The notes beneath the pieces were generated by a model. It made no database searches. It had not been told where the DNA came from and saw only the letters and a list, made by a program, of their open reading frames with translations. Positions 1 to 7,788 of a DNA stretch of 12,635 nt are shown piece after piece. The stretch is from Zwartia sp. Its GTDB lineage: Bacteria; Pseudomonadota; Gammaproteobacteria; Burkholderiales; Burkholderiaceae_B. The translations under genes and the position numbers were made by a program. Every line of letters starts with the position of its first letter. Position 1 is the stretch's first letter. The stretch covers positions 1 through 12,635 of the forward strand of contig JAURZO010000082.1 of the NCBI GenBank assembly GCA_030653405.1, in the 5' to 3' direction.

Positions 1-33
1 AAGGCATGGCTATCTAGTCCACCGCAAACTGGA
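1..33. other. Unassigned left-edge DNA abutting helicase fragment
   Basis: This short stretch lies outside the part shared with the other two helicase fragments. Similarity to copy 2 stops near position 34, so there is a junction here. It contains a 5-bp inverted repeat, GTCCA (17-21) and TGGAC (30-34). It could be the tip of an insertion sequence or simply host DNA; the window ends too soon to tell. Confidence 0.3.
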
Positions 34-129
34 CACCTCCACCAGCTCACCAGCCGCTCGCTCGGTCAGCACCACCTCTACCGCAATTTGAGCCTTCGTC
101 AGTCCCACAAATAACTTTCGTTTCACGCT
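10..129 (-). pseudogene. UvrD/Rep-like helicase C-terminal fragment, copy 1
   Basis: The minus strand encodes a remnant of a superfamily 1 DNA helicase. The recognisable part is KRKLFVGLTKAQ followed by IAVEVVLTERAAG. VGLTKA corresponds to helicase motif VI (VGxTRA in UvrD, Rep and PcrA), which contributes the arginine finger, although the usual TRA is TKA here. Everything upstream in the gene (Walker A, motifs I to V) is absent. Bases 34-129 align without gaps to 11371-11466 with about 84 of 96 identical. The original stop codon is lost and the frame runs on to a TAG at 10-12. The frame stays open upstream to an ATG at 205-207, but bases 130-207 do not match copy 2. A short expressed peptide cannot be excluded, but a decayed fragment is more likely. 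Confidence 0.7.
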
Positions 130-417
130 AATCGACTGACCGCGCATGCTTCGAACTTGTGTTCGTTCATCATTCTTTTCTGTGATTTCTTTCATCATGT
201 GAATCACAAAATCTTGCGTGGTCAGAGTGTTCTTAAGCGTTTGTTATTTGCTCGAGTTGCTTGAATGACATCACGACGTCCGAACAATCTGTTCATCCAT
301 CAACTCAGAAAATTGTTGATGTATTGCAACGAAATTCATAAAAGCGAACACGATCGTTACTTTTCCGTTATTATTTTCGAATCAGATTCTTATATTCGAA
401 CATTAAGGGAGTTGCAG
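130..417 (+). promoter_or_regulatory. Leader region of the catabolic operon
   Basis: These 288 bases hold no credible gene and should contain the operon promoter. A weak sigma70-like match is TTGATG (316-321), 17 bases, TAAAAG (339-344). An in-frame ATG at 265 would lengthen the first gene by 51 residues, but that extension is unlike any CaiB/BaiF N-terminus and lacks a good ribosome binding site. The region ends with AAGGGAG (405-411), six bases before the chosen start at 418. Confidence 0.35.
376..400. promoter_or_regulatory. Paired TTCGAA palindromes, candidate operator
   Basis: Two identical 6-bp palindromes TTCGAA occur at 376-381 and 395-400, 19 bp centre to centre (about two helical turns), and the second ends 17 bases before the start of the first operon gene. 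A further copy lies at 150-155. IclR-family regulators often bind paired short palindromes, and an IclR-type gene closes this cluster, so these could be its sites. Linking the two is inference. Confidence 0.3.
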
Positions 418-1665
418 ATGTCAGGTTCGTTGTCGCGGATCAGGGTGCTTGATTTGACACGAGTACTGGCTGGACCATGGTCTACCCAGATGTTGGCAGA
501 TTTAGGTGCTGATGTTGTAAAGGTGGAGCGCCCAGTCTTAGGGGATGACACCAGACATTGGGGGCCCCCCTGGATACCCGATGAACAGGGTCAACCTACT
601 TCAGACTCGGCTTATTTCACATCTACCAATCGCAACAAGCGCTCAGTCGCAATAGATATTTCAACTTTAGATGGACAGAAGCTCATCAGAGAATTGGTAA
701 AGAAAAGCGATGTCCTAGTTGAAAATTACAAAGTTGGAGACCTGAAACGGTATGGACTTTCGTACGAAGACCTTAAATCCATTAAGCCTGAGTTGATATA
801 TTGCTCAATCACAGGTTACGGCCAAGACGGCCCCTATGCAGATAAGCCCGGATACGACTTCATCTTCCAGGGCGAGGGGGGACTGATGAGTATCAATGGT
901 GAATCAGACGATAAACCCGGTGGCGGTCCGATGAAAACATCCATTGCCATTACCGATGTTCTTACTGGCTTAAACGCGTCAATTGCTATTTTGGCCGCAC
1001 TAGAGCATCAGCGCAACACGGGGCAAGGCCAACATATTGATATATCCCTGCTCGACACAATAGTTCACTTCGGATCCAATCAAATCGTAAGCTACTTTAC
1101 AAGTGGGAAGATTCCCAAACGCTGGGGTAATGCACATCCTAATTTAACGCCCTATCAGTCATTCAAGACCTCAGATGGTCACTTGATCATTGCTTGCGGT
1201 AACGATGGGCAGTTCAGAAAACTGTGCGCGACTATCGGCAGGGAAGATCTAGCAAAGGACCCACGCTTTGCAAGCATGTCAGATCGAAATTATCACCGTG
1301 AAGCGCTTATCAGCGAAATGTCAGCAATTTTCGAGAGGCGTAGCACCGGGGACTGGTTGCTTGATTTGGCAGATAGCGATGTCCCCAACGGAAGCATTAA
1401 TAGTTATGACAAGGTGTTCGAGCATCCACAAGTCATACATCGCGAACTCAAAGTAAAACAAATCCATGCTAACGGTGGTGAAGTAATAACGGTCCGCAAC
1501 CCGATACGCATGTCTGTTACTCCTATCGAAAATCGATATGCGCCTCCTGTCCGCGGGGAGCACACAATGGAAGTACTGGGTGATCTACTTGAGCTCAGTA
1601 AGCAAGACATCGAAAAGCTTCAAGAGCAGCGTGCCATTGAGATAATGACGAAAGGTCAGATATGA
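418..1665 (+). CDS. Family III CoA-transferase (CaiB/BaiF)
   Basis: This 415-residue protein is a formyl-CoA-transferase-type (class III) CoA-transferase that would move CoA from a donor such as succinyl-CoA to a free carboxylic acid in the cytoplasm. The N-terminus (IRVLDLTRVLAGP, residues 8-20) and ADLGADVVKVERP (27-39) are typical of the family. Asp180 in ITDVLTG aligns with the catalytic Asp169 of formyl-CoA transferase, which forms the acyl-aspartyl anhydride. The sequence ITGYGQDGPYADKPGYD (131-147) is like that of dicarboxylate and glutarate CoA-transferases. The start at 418 is preferred because AAGGGAG lies six bases upstream. The stop overlaps the next gene's start by ATGA, indicating translational coupling. 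As first gene of the operon it probably activates the substrate. The exact acid cannot be read from the sequence. Confidence 0.9.
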   Translation: MSGSLSRIRVLDLTRVLAGPWSTQMLADLGADVVKVERPVLGDDTRHWGPPWIPDEQGQPTSDSAYFTSTNRNKRSVAIDISTLDGQKLIRELVKKSDVLVENYKVGDLKRYGLSYEDLKSIKPELIYCSITGYGQDGPYADKPGYDFIFQGEGGLMSINGESDDKPGGGPMKTSIAITDVLTGLNASIAILAALEHQRNTGQGQHIDISLLDTIVHFGSNQIVSYFTSGKIPKRWGNAHPNLTPYQSFKTSDGHLIIACGNDGQFRKLCATIGREDLAKDPRFASMSDRNYHREALISEMSAIFERRSTGDWLLDLADSDVPNGSINSYDKVFEHPQVIHRELKVKQIHANGGEVITVRNPIRMSVTPIENRYAPPVRGEHTMEVLGDLLELSKQDIEKLQEQRAIEIMTKGQI

Positions 1666-2810
1666 CTTATGAAATTAATGATGACCAGCGTCAGATTCAG
1701 GAACTGCTTCGCCGGGTAGCTCGAGAGAGGGTGGCAAAAAGAGCTGATGAAATAGACCGTACGGCGCAATATCCTCATGATATGTACGAGCTATTGAAAG
1801 AGCTAGGGCTATTTACACTGCCTTTTCCGACACAGTATGGCGGAACCAACAGCATGCTTTCTGCCTGCATCGCAATCGAAGAGTTAGCTCGAGTTTGTTA
1901 CAACACTGCATATCTGTTGCTGGTGCAGTGGGTTCCATTTGGTGCCATCTTGCATGGTGGCACCGAGGAGCAAAAGCAGCGACTGTTGCCTAGTCTTGCA
2001 AGCGGTGAAATTCGAGGTGCTTTTTCTACGACTGAAGCTCAAAGTGGCTCTGATGTGAGTGGTATCAGAACGCGTGCAATTAAGGTCGACGGCGGTTTCA
2101 AAATCAATGGAGCCAAGATTTGGTGCACAAATTCTGAATTGGCTGACTTCGTGCTGGTCGCTGCAAAGTATGAACAGTCAGGTCGAGATGGCATCAGTTT
2201 GTTCATAGTAGATAGGGGAACCAAGGGTTTCACTGTGGGTAAGAAGGAAGACAAAATTGGTGCTCGAGGAATTCCCTCATGTCCACTTTTTCTAGATGAT
2301 GTATTCGTTTCTGACGACAATTTTGTAGGGGGCGGCTTCAAAGCTGTCATGGAAGCATTCAATGCAAGCCGACCTTTGATTGGTGCAAGGGGCGTAGGTC
2401 TAGCTCAAGGTGCGATAGATCATGCAAGCCATTTCATAAAAAACCGTCAGGCATTTGGGCAAACGGTAGCAGAGTTTCAGGGTGTTCGCTGGATGATGGC
2501 TGACATGGCAATTCAGACTGAAGCAGCACGTCATCTTGTTTATCGCGCTGCATCGCTTGTAGATCAGGGGGCGCCAAGCGAAGTGCTTGCACCGGTAGCA
2601 GCGATGGCAAAGTGTTTTGCGACTGACACGGCGATGAAAGTAGCGACAGATGCGGTGCAGCTATTCGGCGCAGCTGGTGTAAGTGCTGAATACCCGATCA
2701 ACCGATATTTTCGAGATGCAAAGGTGCTCCAGATTATTGAGGGCACAAATCAGATTCAACGCAATATCGTTGCCAACAGCTTGTTGGGTCGTATAGCACG
2801 TAGTACCTAA
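1662..2810 (+). CDS. Acyl-CoA dehydrogenase
   Basis: This 382-residue FAD-dependent acyl-CoA dehydrogenase would introduce an alpha,beta double bond into an acyl-CoA and pass electrons to electron-transfer flavoprotein. The first family signature is seen as TTEAQSGSD (123-131). The C-terminal signature is complete: QLFGAAGV, then RDAK and IIEGTNQIQR. Glu360 in IEGT sits at the catalytic base position of medium- and short-chain enzymes (Glu376 in MCAD). Length is normal and no signal peptide is present. Its ATG overlaps the preceding stop by four bases and AAAGG lies just upstream. In a cyclohexanecarboxylate-like scheme it would take the AliB role, but chain-length or ring specificity cannot be decided here. 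Confidence 0.92.
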   Translation: MTYEINDDQRQIQELLRRVARERVAKRADEIDRTAQYPHDMYELLKELGLFTLPFPTQYGGTNSMLSACIAIEELARVCYNTAYLLLVQWVPFGAILHGGTEEQKQRLLPSLASGEIRGAFSTTEAQSGSDVSGIRTRAIKVDGGFKINGAKIWCTNSELADFVLVAAKYEQSGRDGISLFIVDRGTKGFTVGKKEDKIGARGIPSCPLFLDDVFVSDDNFVGGGFKAVMEAFNASRPLIGARGVGLAQGAIDHASHFIKNRQAFGQTVAEFQGVRWMMADMAIQTEAARHLVYRAASLVDQGAPSEVLAPVAAMAKCFATDTAMKVATDAVQLFGAAGVSAEYPINRYFRDAKVLQIIEGTNQIQRNIVANSLLGRIARST

Positions 2811-2828
2811 AACTTAACTGGGGAAAAG

Positions 2829-3311
2829 ATGAGTAATCAAGATTTGCCAATAGTTGGACTGGGTCTTTACTTTGAGGATCTTCCTGTAGGGCGGAAGTTC
2901 AAGACCCTTTCGCGAACGGTCATGGATGCAGATATATGCACATTTTGTAATGTTATCCACATGACTGAGGTGCTATTTACTGATATGGAATTTGTTAAGA
3001 ATGAGTCAGATATCAAGGGTCGGATTGCACCGGGCGCTTTTATCTACGGGATCGCAGAGGGGTTACTTGCACAGTCAACTATGCAAAAAACTGGATATGC
3101 ATTTTTAAATATGGAACTCACTGTTCATCAGCCTGCTTTCGCTGGTGACACACTTCACGTTGAGTGCGAAGTTGTTGAGTCACGCGCTTCGCGAAGCCGT
3201 CCTGGTCGAGCCTTAGTTAGAACATCAAATAAAGTTGTGAACCAGCATGGGCACGTAGTGTTGACCTATACACCTTTGCGCATGGTCAAGTGCAAGCACG
3301 AAGCACTCTGA
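2829..3311 (+). CDS. MaoC-like hotdog protein lacking the usual hydratase dyad
   Basis: This 160-residue protein has the MaoC/(R)-enoyl-CoA hydratase layout: VGRKFKTLSRTVMDADICTF (residues 20-39), then GRIAPG (64-69), and a C-terminal strand region (VHQPAFAGDTLHVECEVVES). Normal members carry GDxNPxH with catalytic Asp and His. Aligning by eye on F39 and D52, those positions are Met45, Glu47 and Phe50 (NVIHMTEVLFTD), so the dyad is missing. GRIAHG is also GRIAPG. It may belong to a separate hotdog subgroup with another acyl-CoA activity. It lies 18 bases after the dehydrogenase with a modest GGGGA ribosome binding site. In the operon it occupies the hydratase slot between dehydrogenase and hydroxyacyl-CoA dehydrogenase. 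Fold call is good; activity is uncertain. Confidence 0.75.
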   Translation: MSNQDLPIVGLGLYFEDLPVGRKFKTLSRTVMDADICTFCNVIHMTEVLFTDMEFVKNESDIKGRIAPGAFIYGIAEGLLAQSTMQKTGYAFLNMELTVHQPAFAGDTLHVECEVVESRASRSRPGRALVRTSNKVVNQHGHVVLTYTPLRMVKCKHEAL

Positions 3312-3331
3312 GGTTAGAAAGGGAGTTGAAC

Positions 3332-4099
3332 ATGAGAGGTTTAAAAGATCGTGTGGTTGTAGTGACTGGCGGTGCAGGGGGAATTGGTGCATCGATTTGC
3401 CGGCGGATGAGTCAAGAAGGCGCACGTATAGCTATTCTTGATCTTAATTTGAAAGGGGCTCAAGAACTTTCTGATGAGTTATCTCAGAGCGGAAACACTT
3501 CTGTCGCCTATAAAGTTGACATATCGGATTACTCTCAAGTAGAGAGTGCTATCGAGGATGTCGAGTCAAAACTTGGATCGATTGATGTGCTTGTCAATAA
3601 TGCTGGCTGGGATCACGCAGCACGTTTCGTTGATACCAGTCCTGAATTATGGCAAAAAATAATTGCTATTAACTTAGTGGGACCATTGAATCTACAGCAT
3701 TCAGTTGTACGTCGAATGTTGGCCCGGGGTTTTGGTCGGATCGTGAATATCTCATCAGATGCTGGCCGTGTCGGCTCATCTGGTGAGTCGGTTTACTCAG
3801 CCTGCAAGGGAGGTGTAATTGCATTCTCCAAAACCCTTGCTCGCGAAGTTGCCCGTAAGCAAATTAACGTCAATGTGGTGTGTCCAGGCCCAACTGAGAC
3901 CTCATTGTTTCGAGACTTTGCAGGAGAAGGCGAGTCGGGTGACAAGCTGCGTAATGCATTGCAAAAAGCAATTCCATTTGGTCGGTTAGGTCAGCCCGAC
4001 GATGTGGCTGGAGCTGTTTGTTTTTTGGCCTCAGATGATGCTGCATTTATTACTGGTCAAGTTCTTTCTGTTTCGGGCGGTTTGACCATGGTGGGTTGA
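3332..4099 (+). CDS. BadH-like short-chain dehydrogenase (NAD-dependent)
   Basis: This 255-residue short-chain dehydrogenase/reductase probably oxidises a beta-hydroxyacyl-CoA to the keto form. The Rossmann glycine motif is TGGAGGIG (12-19). Asp37 after the second strand favours NAD over NADP. NNAG is at 89-92 and the tetrad is Asn114, Ser142, Tyr155 and Lys159 (YSACK). From memory of the family, NNAGWD, SDAGRVGSSGE, VCPGPTET and the C-terminus ITGQVLSVSGGLTM closely resemble BadH, the 2-hydroxycyclohexanecarboxyl-CoA dehydrogenase of anaerobic benzoate and cyclohexanecarboxylate degradation. The start at 3332 is chosen because AAAGGGAG lies at 3318-3325; an in-frame ATG at 3290 would overlap the previous gene and add 14 unlikely residues. 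Substrate assignment is inference; the SDR call is firm. Confidence 0.88.
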   Translation: MRGLKDRVVVVTGGAGGIGASICRRMSQEGARIAILDLNLKGAQELSDELSQSGNTSVAYKVDISDYSQVESAIEDVESKLGSIDVLVNNAGWDHAARFVDTSPELWQKIIAINLVGPLNLQHSVVRRMLARGFGRIVNISSDAGRVGSSGESVYSACKGGVIAFSKTLAREVARKQINVNVVCPGPTETSLFRDFAGEGESGDKLRNALQKAIPFGRLGQPDDVAGAVCFLASDDAAFITGQVLSVSGGLTMVG

Positions 4100-4136
4100 T
4101 TTTATCGTTCAAATAAAAAAATTAAGGAGATAAACA

Positions 4137-5111
4137 ATGAAATTTAAACATGCTGCAAGTACCTTATTAGCTGTTGCTAGTTTGGCTATTTTTCCCTCAG
4201 TTCAAGCTCAGGATAATTATCCAAATAAACCTATTCGTCTGATACTGGGTTTTGGTGCTGGGGGCGGCACTGACGTCATCACGCGTGCTTTGGCTCAGAA
4301 AATGACTGAGATTTTGGGTCAGCCTGTAGTGGTAGAAAATAAGGCTGGAGCAAATGGCAATATTGCAGCAGAGATGGTAGCCAAGGCTCCGGCCGATGGT
4401 TATACGCTGCTTTACAACACATCTGGAGTCGCCATTAGCCCAGCTTTGTATCCTAAACTCGCTTATGACATAACACGCGATTTAGCGCCGGTGTCCATTA
4501 CGGCGAATTTGCCCATTATTCTAGTTACAGCCAACAAACTGAACGTAGGTTCTCCGCAGGAATTAGTCAATAAACTTAAGGCTAACCCTGGGAAGTTGAA
4601 CTTCGCATCTGCTGGTAATGGAAACATCACACATTTGTCAGCTCTGCTGTTTCTTCAGTCTACAGGCACAACAGCCACTCATGTTCCATATAAAAGTGAG
4701 GCACCAGCAGTAACGGATCTTGCTGGTGGACAGGTTGATTTTTACTTGGGTACAGCTCCTGGAGTTATTCCCTTGATTAAAGATGGTCGTATTAAAGGTC
4801 AGGCAGTCAGTACCCTCAATCGCATGGACGCAATGCCGCAATTGCCGACGATGATAGAAACTGTAGCGCCTGGGTTGGAGCTCGGTGCTTGGTCAGGAAT
4901 TATGGCTCCTGCAGGCACCAAACCGGAAATCATCCAAAAGCTTAATAATGCAATAGCGGAATCACTCAAAGACAAGGGGCTGCTTGAAAAGTTTGCGTCA
5001 CAGGGTGCTGAGGTGCGCCACAGTTCGCCGGATCAGTATGGGGCCTTTATAAAATCGGAAAAAGCTCGTTGGGATCAGATTGTTCGAGCCAATAAAGTAA
5101 CGATGGATTGA
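4137..5111 (+). CDS. Bug-family periplasmic solute-binding receptor (TctC-like)
   Basis: This 324-residue protein is a tripartite tricarboxylate transporter receptor of the Bug/TctC family, which binds organic or aromatic acids in the periplasm. A signal peptide covers about residues 1-24 (basic MKFKH, hydrophobic core, cleavage after VQA). The mature protein begins with YPNKPIRLILGFGAGGGTD and contains VVVENKAGANGNIAAE and ADGYTLL, all characteristic of the family. A strong AAGGAGA (4124-4130) precedes the ATG. It has no TctA or TctB membrane partners in this window, as is common for Bug proteins in Bordetella-like genomes, so it probably works with a transporter encoded elsewhere or as a sensor. 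It is clearly related to the second receptor two genes downstream. Confidence 0.92.
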   Translation: MKFKHAASTLLAVASLAIFPSVQAQDNYPNKPIRLILGFGAGGGTDVITRALAQKMTEILGQPVVVENKAGANGNIAAEMVAKAPADGYTLLYNTSGVAISPALYPKLAYDITRDLAPVSITANLPIILVTANKLNVGSPQELVNKLKANPGKLNFASAGNGNITHLSALLFLQSTGTTATHVPYKSEAPAVTDLAGGQVDFYLGTAPGVIPLIKDGRIKGQAVSTLNRMDAMPQLPTMIETVAPGLELGAWSGIMAPAGTKPEIIQKLNNAIAESLKDKGLLEKFASQGAEVRHSSPDQYGAFIKSEKARWDQIVRANKVTMD

Positions 5112-5125
5112 AAGAAGGTCTTGCA

Positions 5126-5560
5126 ATGCATACAAAACAATTAGATCCACAGCAACTTCAAGAAATTATTGATAGGTCAAGCTTTAACCGTTGGTTAGGT
5201 ATGAGAGTCGTGGCAGTCGATTCACAATGCATCACTATCAAAATCAGTTGGAGGGAGGAGTTGGTCTCAAGCCCAGAGCGCCAATCAACTCATGGTGGAG
5301 TGATTGCAGCATTAGTTGATTGTTGTGCCGATTATGTCATTGCCAGGGTTATTGGCCATGCTTTGCCTACGCTGGATTTGCATATTGACTACCATCGTGT
5401 CGCTAAACCAGGTGATCTATATGCTAAAGCTACTGTCACTCACTTGGGCGGAACATTGGGTGTGGCCGAAGCCAAAGTGTTTGATGAGCAAGATCGACTA
5501 ATTGCCTCTGGAAGGGGGATGTACATGGTTGCGGCCCATACTGGAAAAGAGTCTCAATAG
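5126..5560 (+). CDS. PaaI-type hotdog thioesterase
   Basis: This 144-residue protein belongs to the PaaI/YdiI-like acyl-CoA thioesterases, which hydrolyse acyl- or aryl-CoA and so free trapped CoA. The signature HGGVIAALVD (56-65) is present. Asp65 lies at the position of the catalytic acid in PaaI (HGGxxxxLxD), and a hotdog core follows (LDLHIDYHRVAKPGD, then GVAEAKVFDEQDRLIASGRG). The start at 5126 is preferred because it is the first ATG and has GAAGG about eight bases upstream; a TTG at 5108 would overlap the receptor stop. It sits between two transporter receptors, 14 bases after the first. A housekeeping role that prevents CoA sequestration by dead-end intermediates fits the operon. The real substrate is unknown. 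Confidence 0.85.
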   Translation: MHTKQLDPQQLQEIIDRSSFNRWLGMRVVAVDSQCITIKISWREELVSSPERQSTHGGVIAALVDCCADYVIARVIGHALPTLDLHIDYHRVAKPGDLYAKATVTHLGGTLGVAEAKVFDEQDRLIASGRGMYMVAAHTGKESQ

Positions 5561-5609
5561 TCCAAAACTCTCTTTCAGTACTACAAACTTATTAAAGGAG
5601 ATTTCACTC

Positions 5610-6602
5610 ATGATTAAATCAGATCAGAAACTGTTTAGAAGATTTGTAATTATTGTTGGGATGTTTGTCGGTGCCACGCTTTTGCTTCCAGCCTATGCTC
5701 AAGCTGATTGGCCTAATAAGCCAGTGCGTCTAATTGTCCCCTTTGCAGCAGGCGGTGCGACAGACCAGGTGGCACGGCTTGTTGCCGCCAAGATTAGCCC
5801 AATTTTAGGCACTAATGTATTGGTCGAAAATAAGCCAGGAGCTAATGGCAATATTGGCGTTGATTTTGTAGCTAAATCTGCACCTGATGGTTATACTTTT
5901 TTGCATACCACTTCATCTATTGCCTACACCGCAGCCTTCAAGCAAAAAGTTGGATATAACTTAGACCGCGATTTAGTTCCCGTGTCTTTACTCATAAATC
6001 AACCCCTTTTGATTATGGCTAGTTTGCAATCTGGCATTGTAGATGCAGCTTCGCTGCGTGAATTTATTAGAAAAAACGGCGGACGATTGACATACGGTTC
6101 ATCAGGTACAGGCAATCTGACCCATTTAGCTATGTTCGTGATCCTACAAAGCATGAATGTCGATGCTACCCATGTTCCATACAAGGGAGGTGCTGCAGCC
6201 TTTCCAGACTTTATTGCTGGAAGATTTGATTTGTTTGCTGACCCGATTAATTCAGCTTTCCCTTACGTCCGCGATAAGCGTGTCACTGCTCTCGCCGTTA
6301 CGAGTGACCAGCGATCACCATTGGCTCCGCAGGTACCTACCGTGAAGGAATCCCTCTTGCCTGGATTCACAATGAGTGCATGGCAGGCGTTACTGGCCCC
6401 AAGTCACACACCTGTGGAAATTATCAACAAAATGCGTAGTGCTTACATCACTGCACTAAATGATCCAGAAGTAAAGTCTAGATTAGCTGCTCAAGGTGCA
6501 GAGGCTGTTGGCTCAAGTGAAAAGGAATTTAGGAGTTTCATGCAAGAGGAGATCCAGCGCTGGGAAAAAGTGGTGCAGTCCTCAGGCATTAAGCTTGATT
6601 GA
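5610..6602 (+). CDS. Second Bug-family periplasmic receptor (TctC-like)
   Basis: This 330-residue paralogue of the upstream receptor starts with a long signal peptide (about residues 1-32, basic FRR then a hydrophobic core ending PAYAQA). The mature start is DWPNKPVRLIVPFAAGGATD. It keeps VLVENKPGANGNIG, DGYTFL, the THVPYKGGAAAF loop and a C-terminus with RWEKVVQSSGIKLD, all hallmarks of the family. The start at 5610 is supported by AAAGGAG (5594-5600); a longer reading from 5502 would overlap the thioesterase and place junk before the signal peptide. The divergence of the two receptors, for example GGGTD against GGATD in the ligand loop, suggests they bind different acids or stereoisomers, which is inference. 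Confidence 0.92.
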   Translation: MIKSDQKLFRRFVIIVGMFVGATLLLPAYAQADWPNKPVRLIVPFAAGGATDQVARLVAAKISPILGTNVLVENKPGANGNIGVDFVAKSAPDGYTFLHTTSSIAYTAAFKQKVGYNLDRDLVPVSLLINQPLLIMASLQSGIVDAASLREFIRKNGGRLTYGSSGTGNLTHLAMFVILQSMNVDATHVPYKGGAAAFPDFIAGRFDLFADPINSAFPYVRDKRVTALAVTSDQRSPLAPQVPTVKESLLPGFTMSAWQALLAPSHTPVEIINKMRSAYITALNDPEVKSRLAAQGAEAVGSSEKEFRSFMQEEIQRWEKVVQSSGIKLD

Positions 6603-6636
6603 TCATACTTTTTCCTGAGATCTTAGGAGGTCGGTG

Positions 6637-7782
6637 ATGGGTCCTTTAACTGGTGTGCGTATTGTCGAGCTTGCAGGAATTGGGCCTGCTCCTTTTGCAG
6701 CCATGCTTCTGGCGGATTTGGGAGCGACTGTTATCCGTGTTGAGCGGCCAGTACCCTCAGAGCTGGGTATCCAGCGACCTCTTAAGTACAACCTTTTGCT
6801 ACGCAACCGACAGGGAATTGCATTGGATCTCAAAAATCCAGAATGTTGCGAGTTGGTATTAAAACTTTTAGAGGAGGCGGATGGATTGATTGAGGGTTTT
6901 CGTCCAGGGGTGACTGAGCGTCTTGGGCTGGGCCCTGACATTTGTTTAGCTCGCAATCCAAGGCTTGTTTACGGACGTATGACTGGTTGGGGGCAAGAAG
7001 GGCCCCTTTCCCAGACTGCAGGACATGACTTAAATTACATCGCGATTACAGGCGTTTTGGATTGGCTCGGACGTGACGGAAATCCGCCGACAATACCGCA
7101 AAATTTGGTGGGTGATTATGCAGGTGGAGGTATGTATTTAGCCCTTGGTATGCTTTCAGCCATTTTGCATTCGCGTGAAAGCGGACAGGGGCAAGTGGTG
7201 GATGCGGCAATCGTAGATGGGACTGCCTCTTTAGCAACTTCGCTGTTTGGTATGCATGCTGCTGGAATGCTCCATCCGAGAGGGAGAAATATATTAGATG
7301 GTGGTGCACCGTATTATGATGTTTACGCATGCAAGGATGGGGAATACATATGTATCGCGCCTATTGAGGCGAAATTCTATGCTGAGTTTTGCGAACGGTT
7401 AGGTTTGGATCCGAAACTCTTTGGTAAGCAAAACGACCGTCAAGCTTGGCCTGTTGCAAAGGAAACGCTTAGCCGGCTTTTTGCCCAACGCACACAGCAA
7501 GAATGGTGCGTTCTTTTGGAGGGGACCGATGCGTGTTTTTCACCTGTGTTGAGTGCGTCACAGGCTGCACAGCATCCGCACCTAGTAGCACGAAAAACTT
7601 TTGTAGAAGTGGCGGGCGTTACCCAGCCAGCCCCTGCTCCGCGGTTTTCTCACAGCCCTACTGCACTCCCTACGCCGCCTCATCCCCCTACTCATCGAAG
7701 TGGTTTGGAGGCGTTAAAGGATTGGCTTGGGGATGAAGCTGCAGCAAATTGGTCAAAACTTCTAGGCAAATCAGCTAAATAG
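6637..7782 (+). CDS. Alpha-methylacyl-CoA racemase-like family III protein
   Basis: This 381-residue protein belongs to the CoA-transferase III superfamily but looks like alpha-methylacyl-CoA racemase (AMACR/MCR), which interconverts (R)- and (S)-2-methylacyl-CoA. His130 in TAGHDLNY and Asp160 in NLVGDYAGGG match the catalytic His126 and Asp156 of the Mycobacterium tuberculosis enzyme, with the same 30-residue spacing. Glu244 in PIEAKFYAEF is near the third active-site residue (Glu241). DAAIVDGTASL and the C-terminal TQPAPAPRFS are also typical. The ATG at 6637 has AGGAGG (6625-6630) at ideal distance; an adjacent GTG at 6634 is too close. As the last gene of the operon it would let both epimers of an alpha-branched substrate enter the dehydrogenase. 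A transferase role remains possible. Confidence 0.85.
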   Translation: MGPLTGVRIVELAGIGPAPFAAMLLADLGATVIRVERPVPSELGIQRPLKYNLLLRNRQGIALDLKNPECCELVLKLLEEADGLIEGFRPGVTERLGLGPDICLARNPRLVYGRMTGWGQEGPLSQTAGHDLNYIAITGVLDWLGRDGNPPTIPQNLVGDYAGGGMYLALGMLSAILHSRESGQGQVVDAAIVDGTASLATSLFGMHAAGMLHPRGRNILDGGAPYYDVYACKDGEYICIAPIEAKFYAEFCERLGLDPKLFGKQNDRQAWPVAKETLSRLFAQRTQQEWCVLLEGTDACFSPVLSASQAAQHPHLVARKTFVEVAGVTQPAPAPRFSHSPTALPTPPHPPTHRSGLEALKDWLGDEAAANWSKLLGKSAK

Positions 7783-7788
7783 TTAAGT

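Noticed and set aside
265..417. N-terminal extension of the first CoA-transferase from an ATG at 265
   Set aside because: The 51 extra residues do not resemble the family, and the ATG at 418 has a clear AAGGGAG ribosome binding site and a family-typical N-terminus.
2039..2746. Minus-strand reading frames inside the acyl-CoA dehydrogenase gene
   Set aside because: They lie opposite conserved dehydrogenase signatures and show no independent protein features.
7783..7788. Bidirectional terminator between the operon and the IclR gene
   Set aside because: The gap is six bases and the flanking coding ends show no stable stem followed by a T-run.
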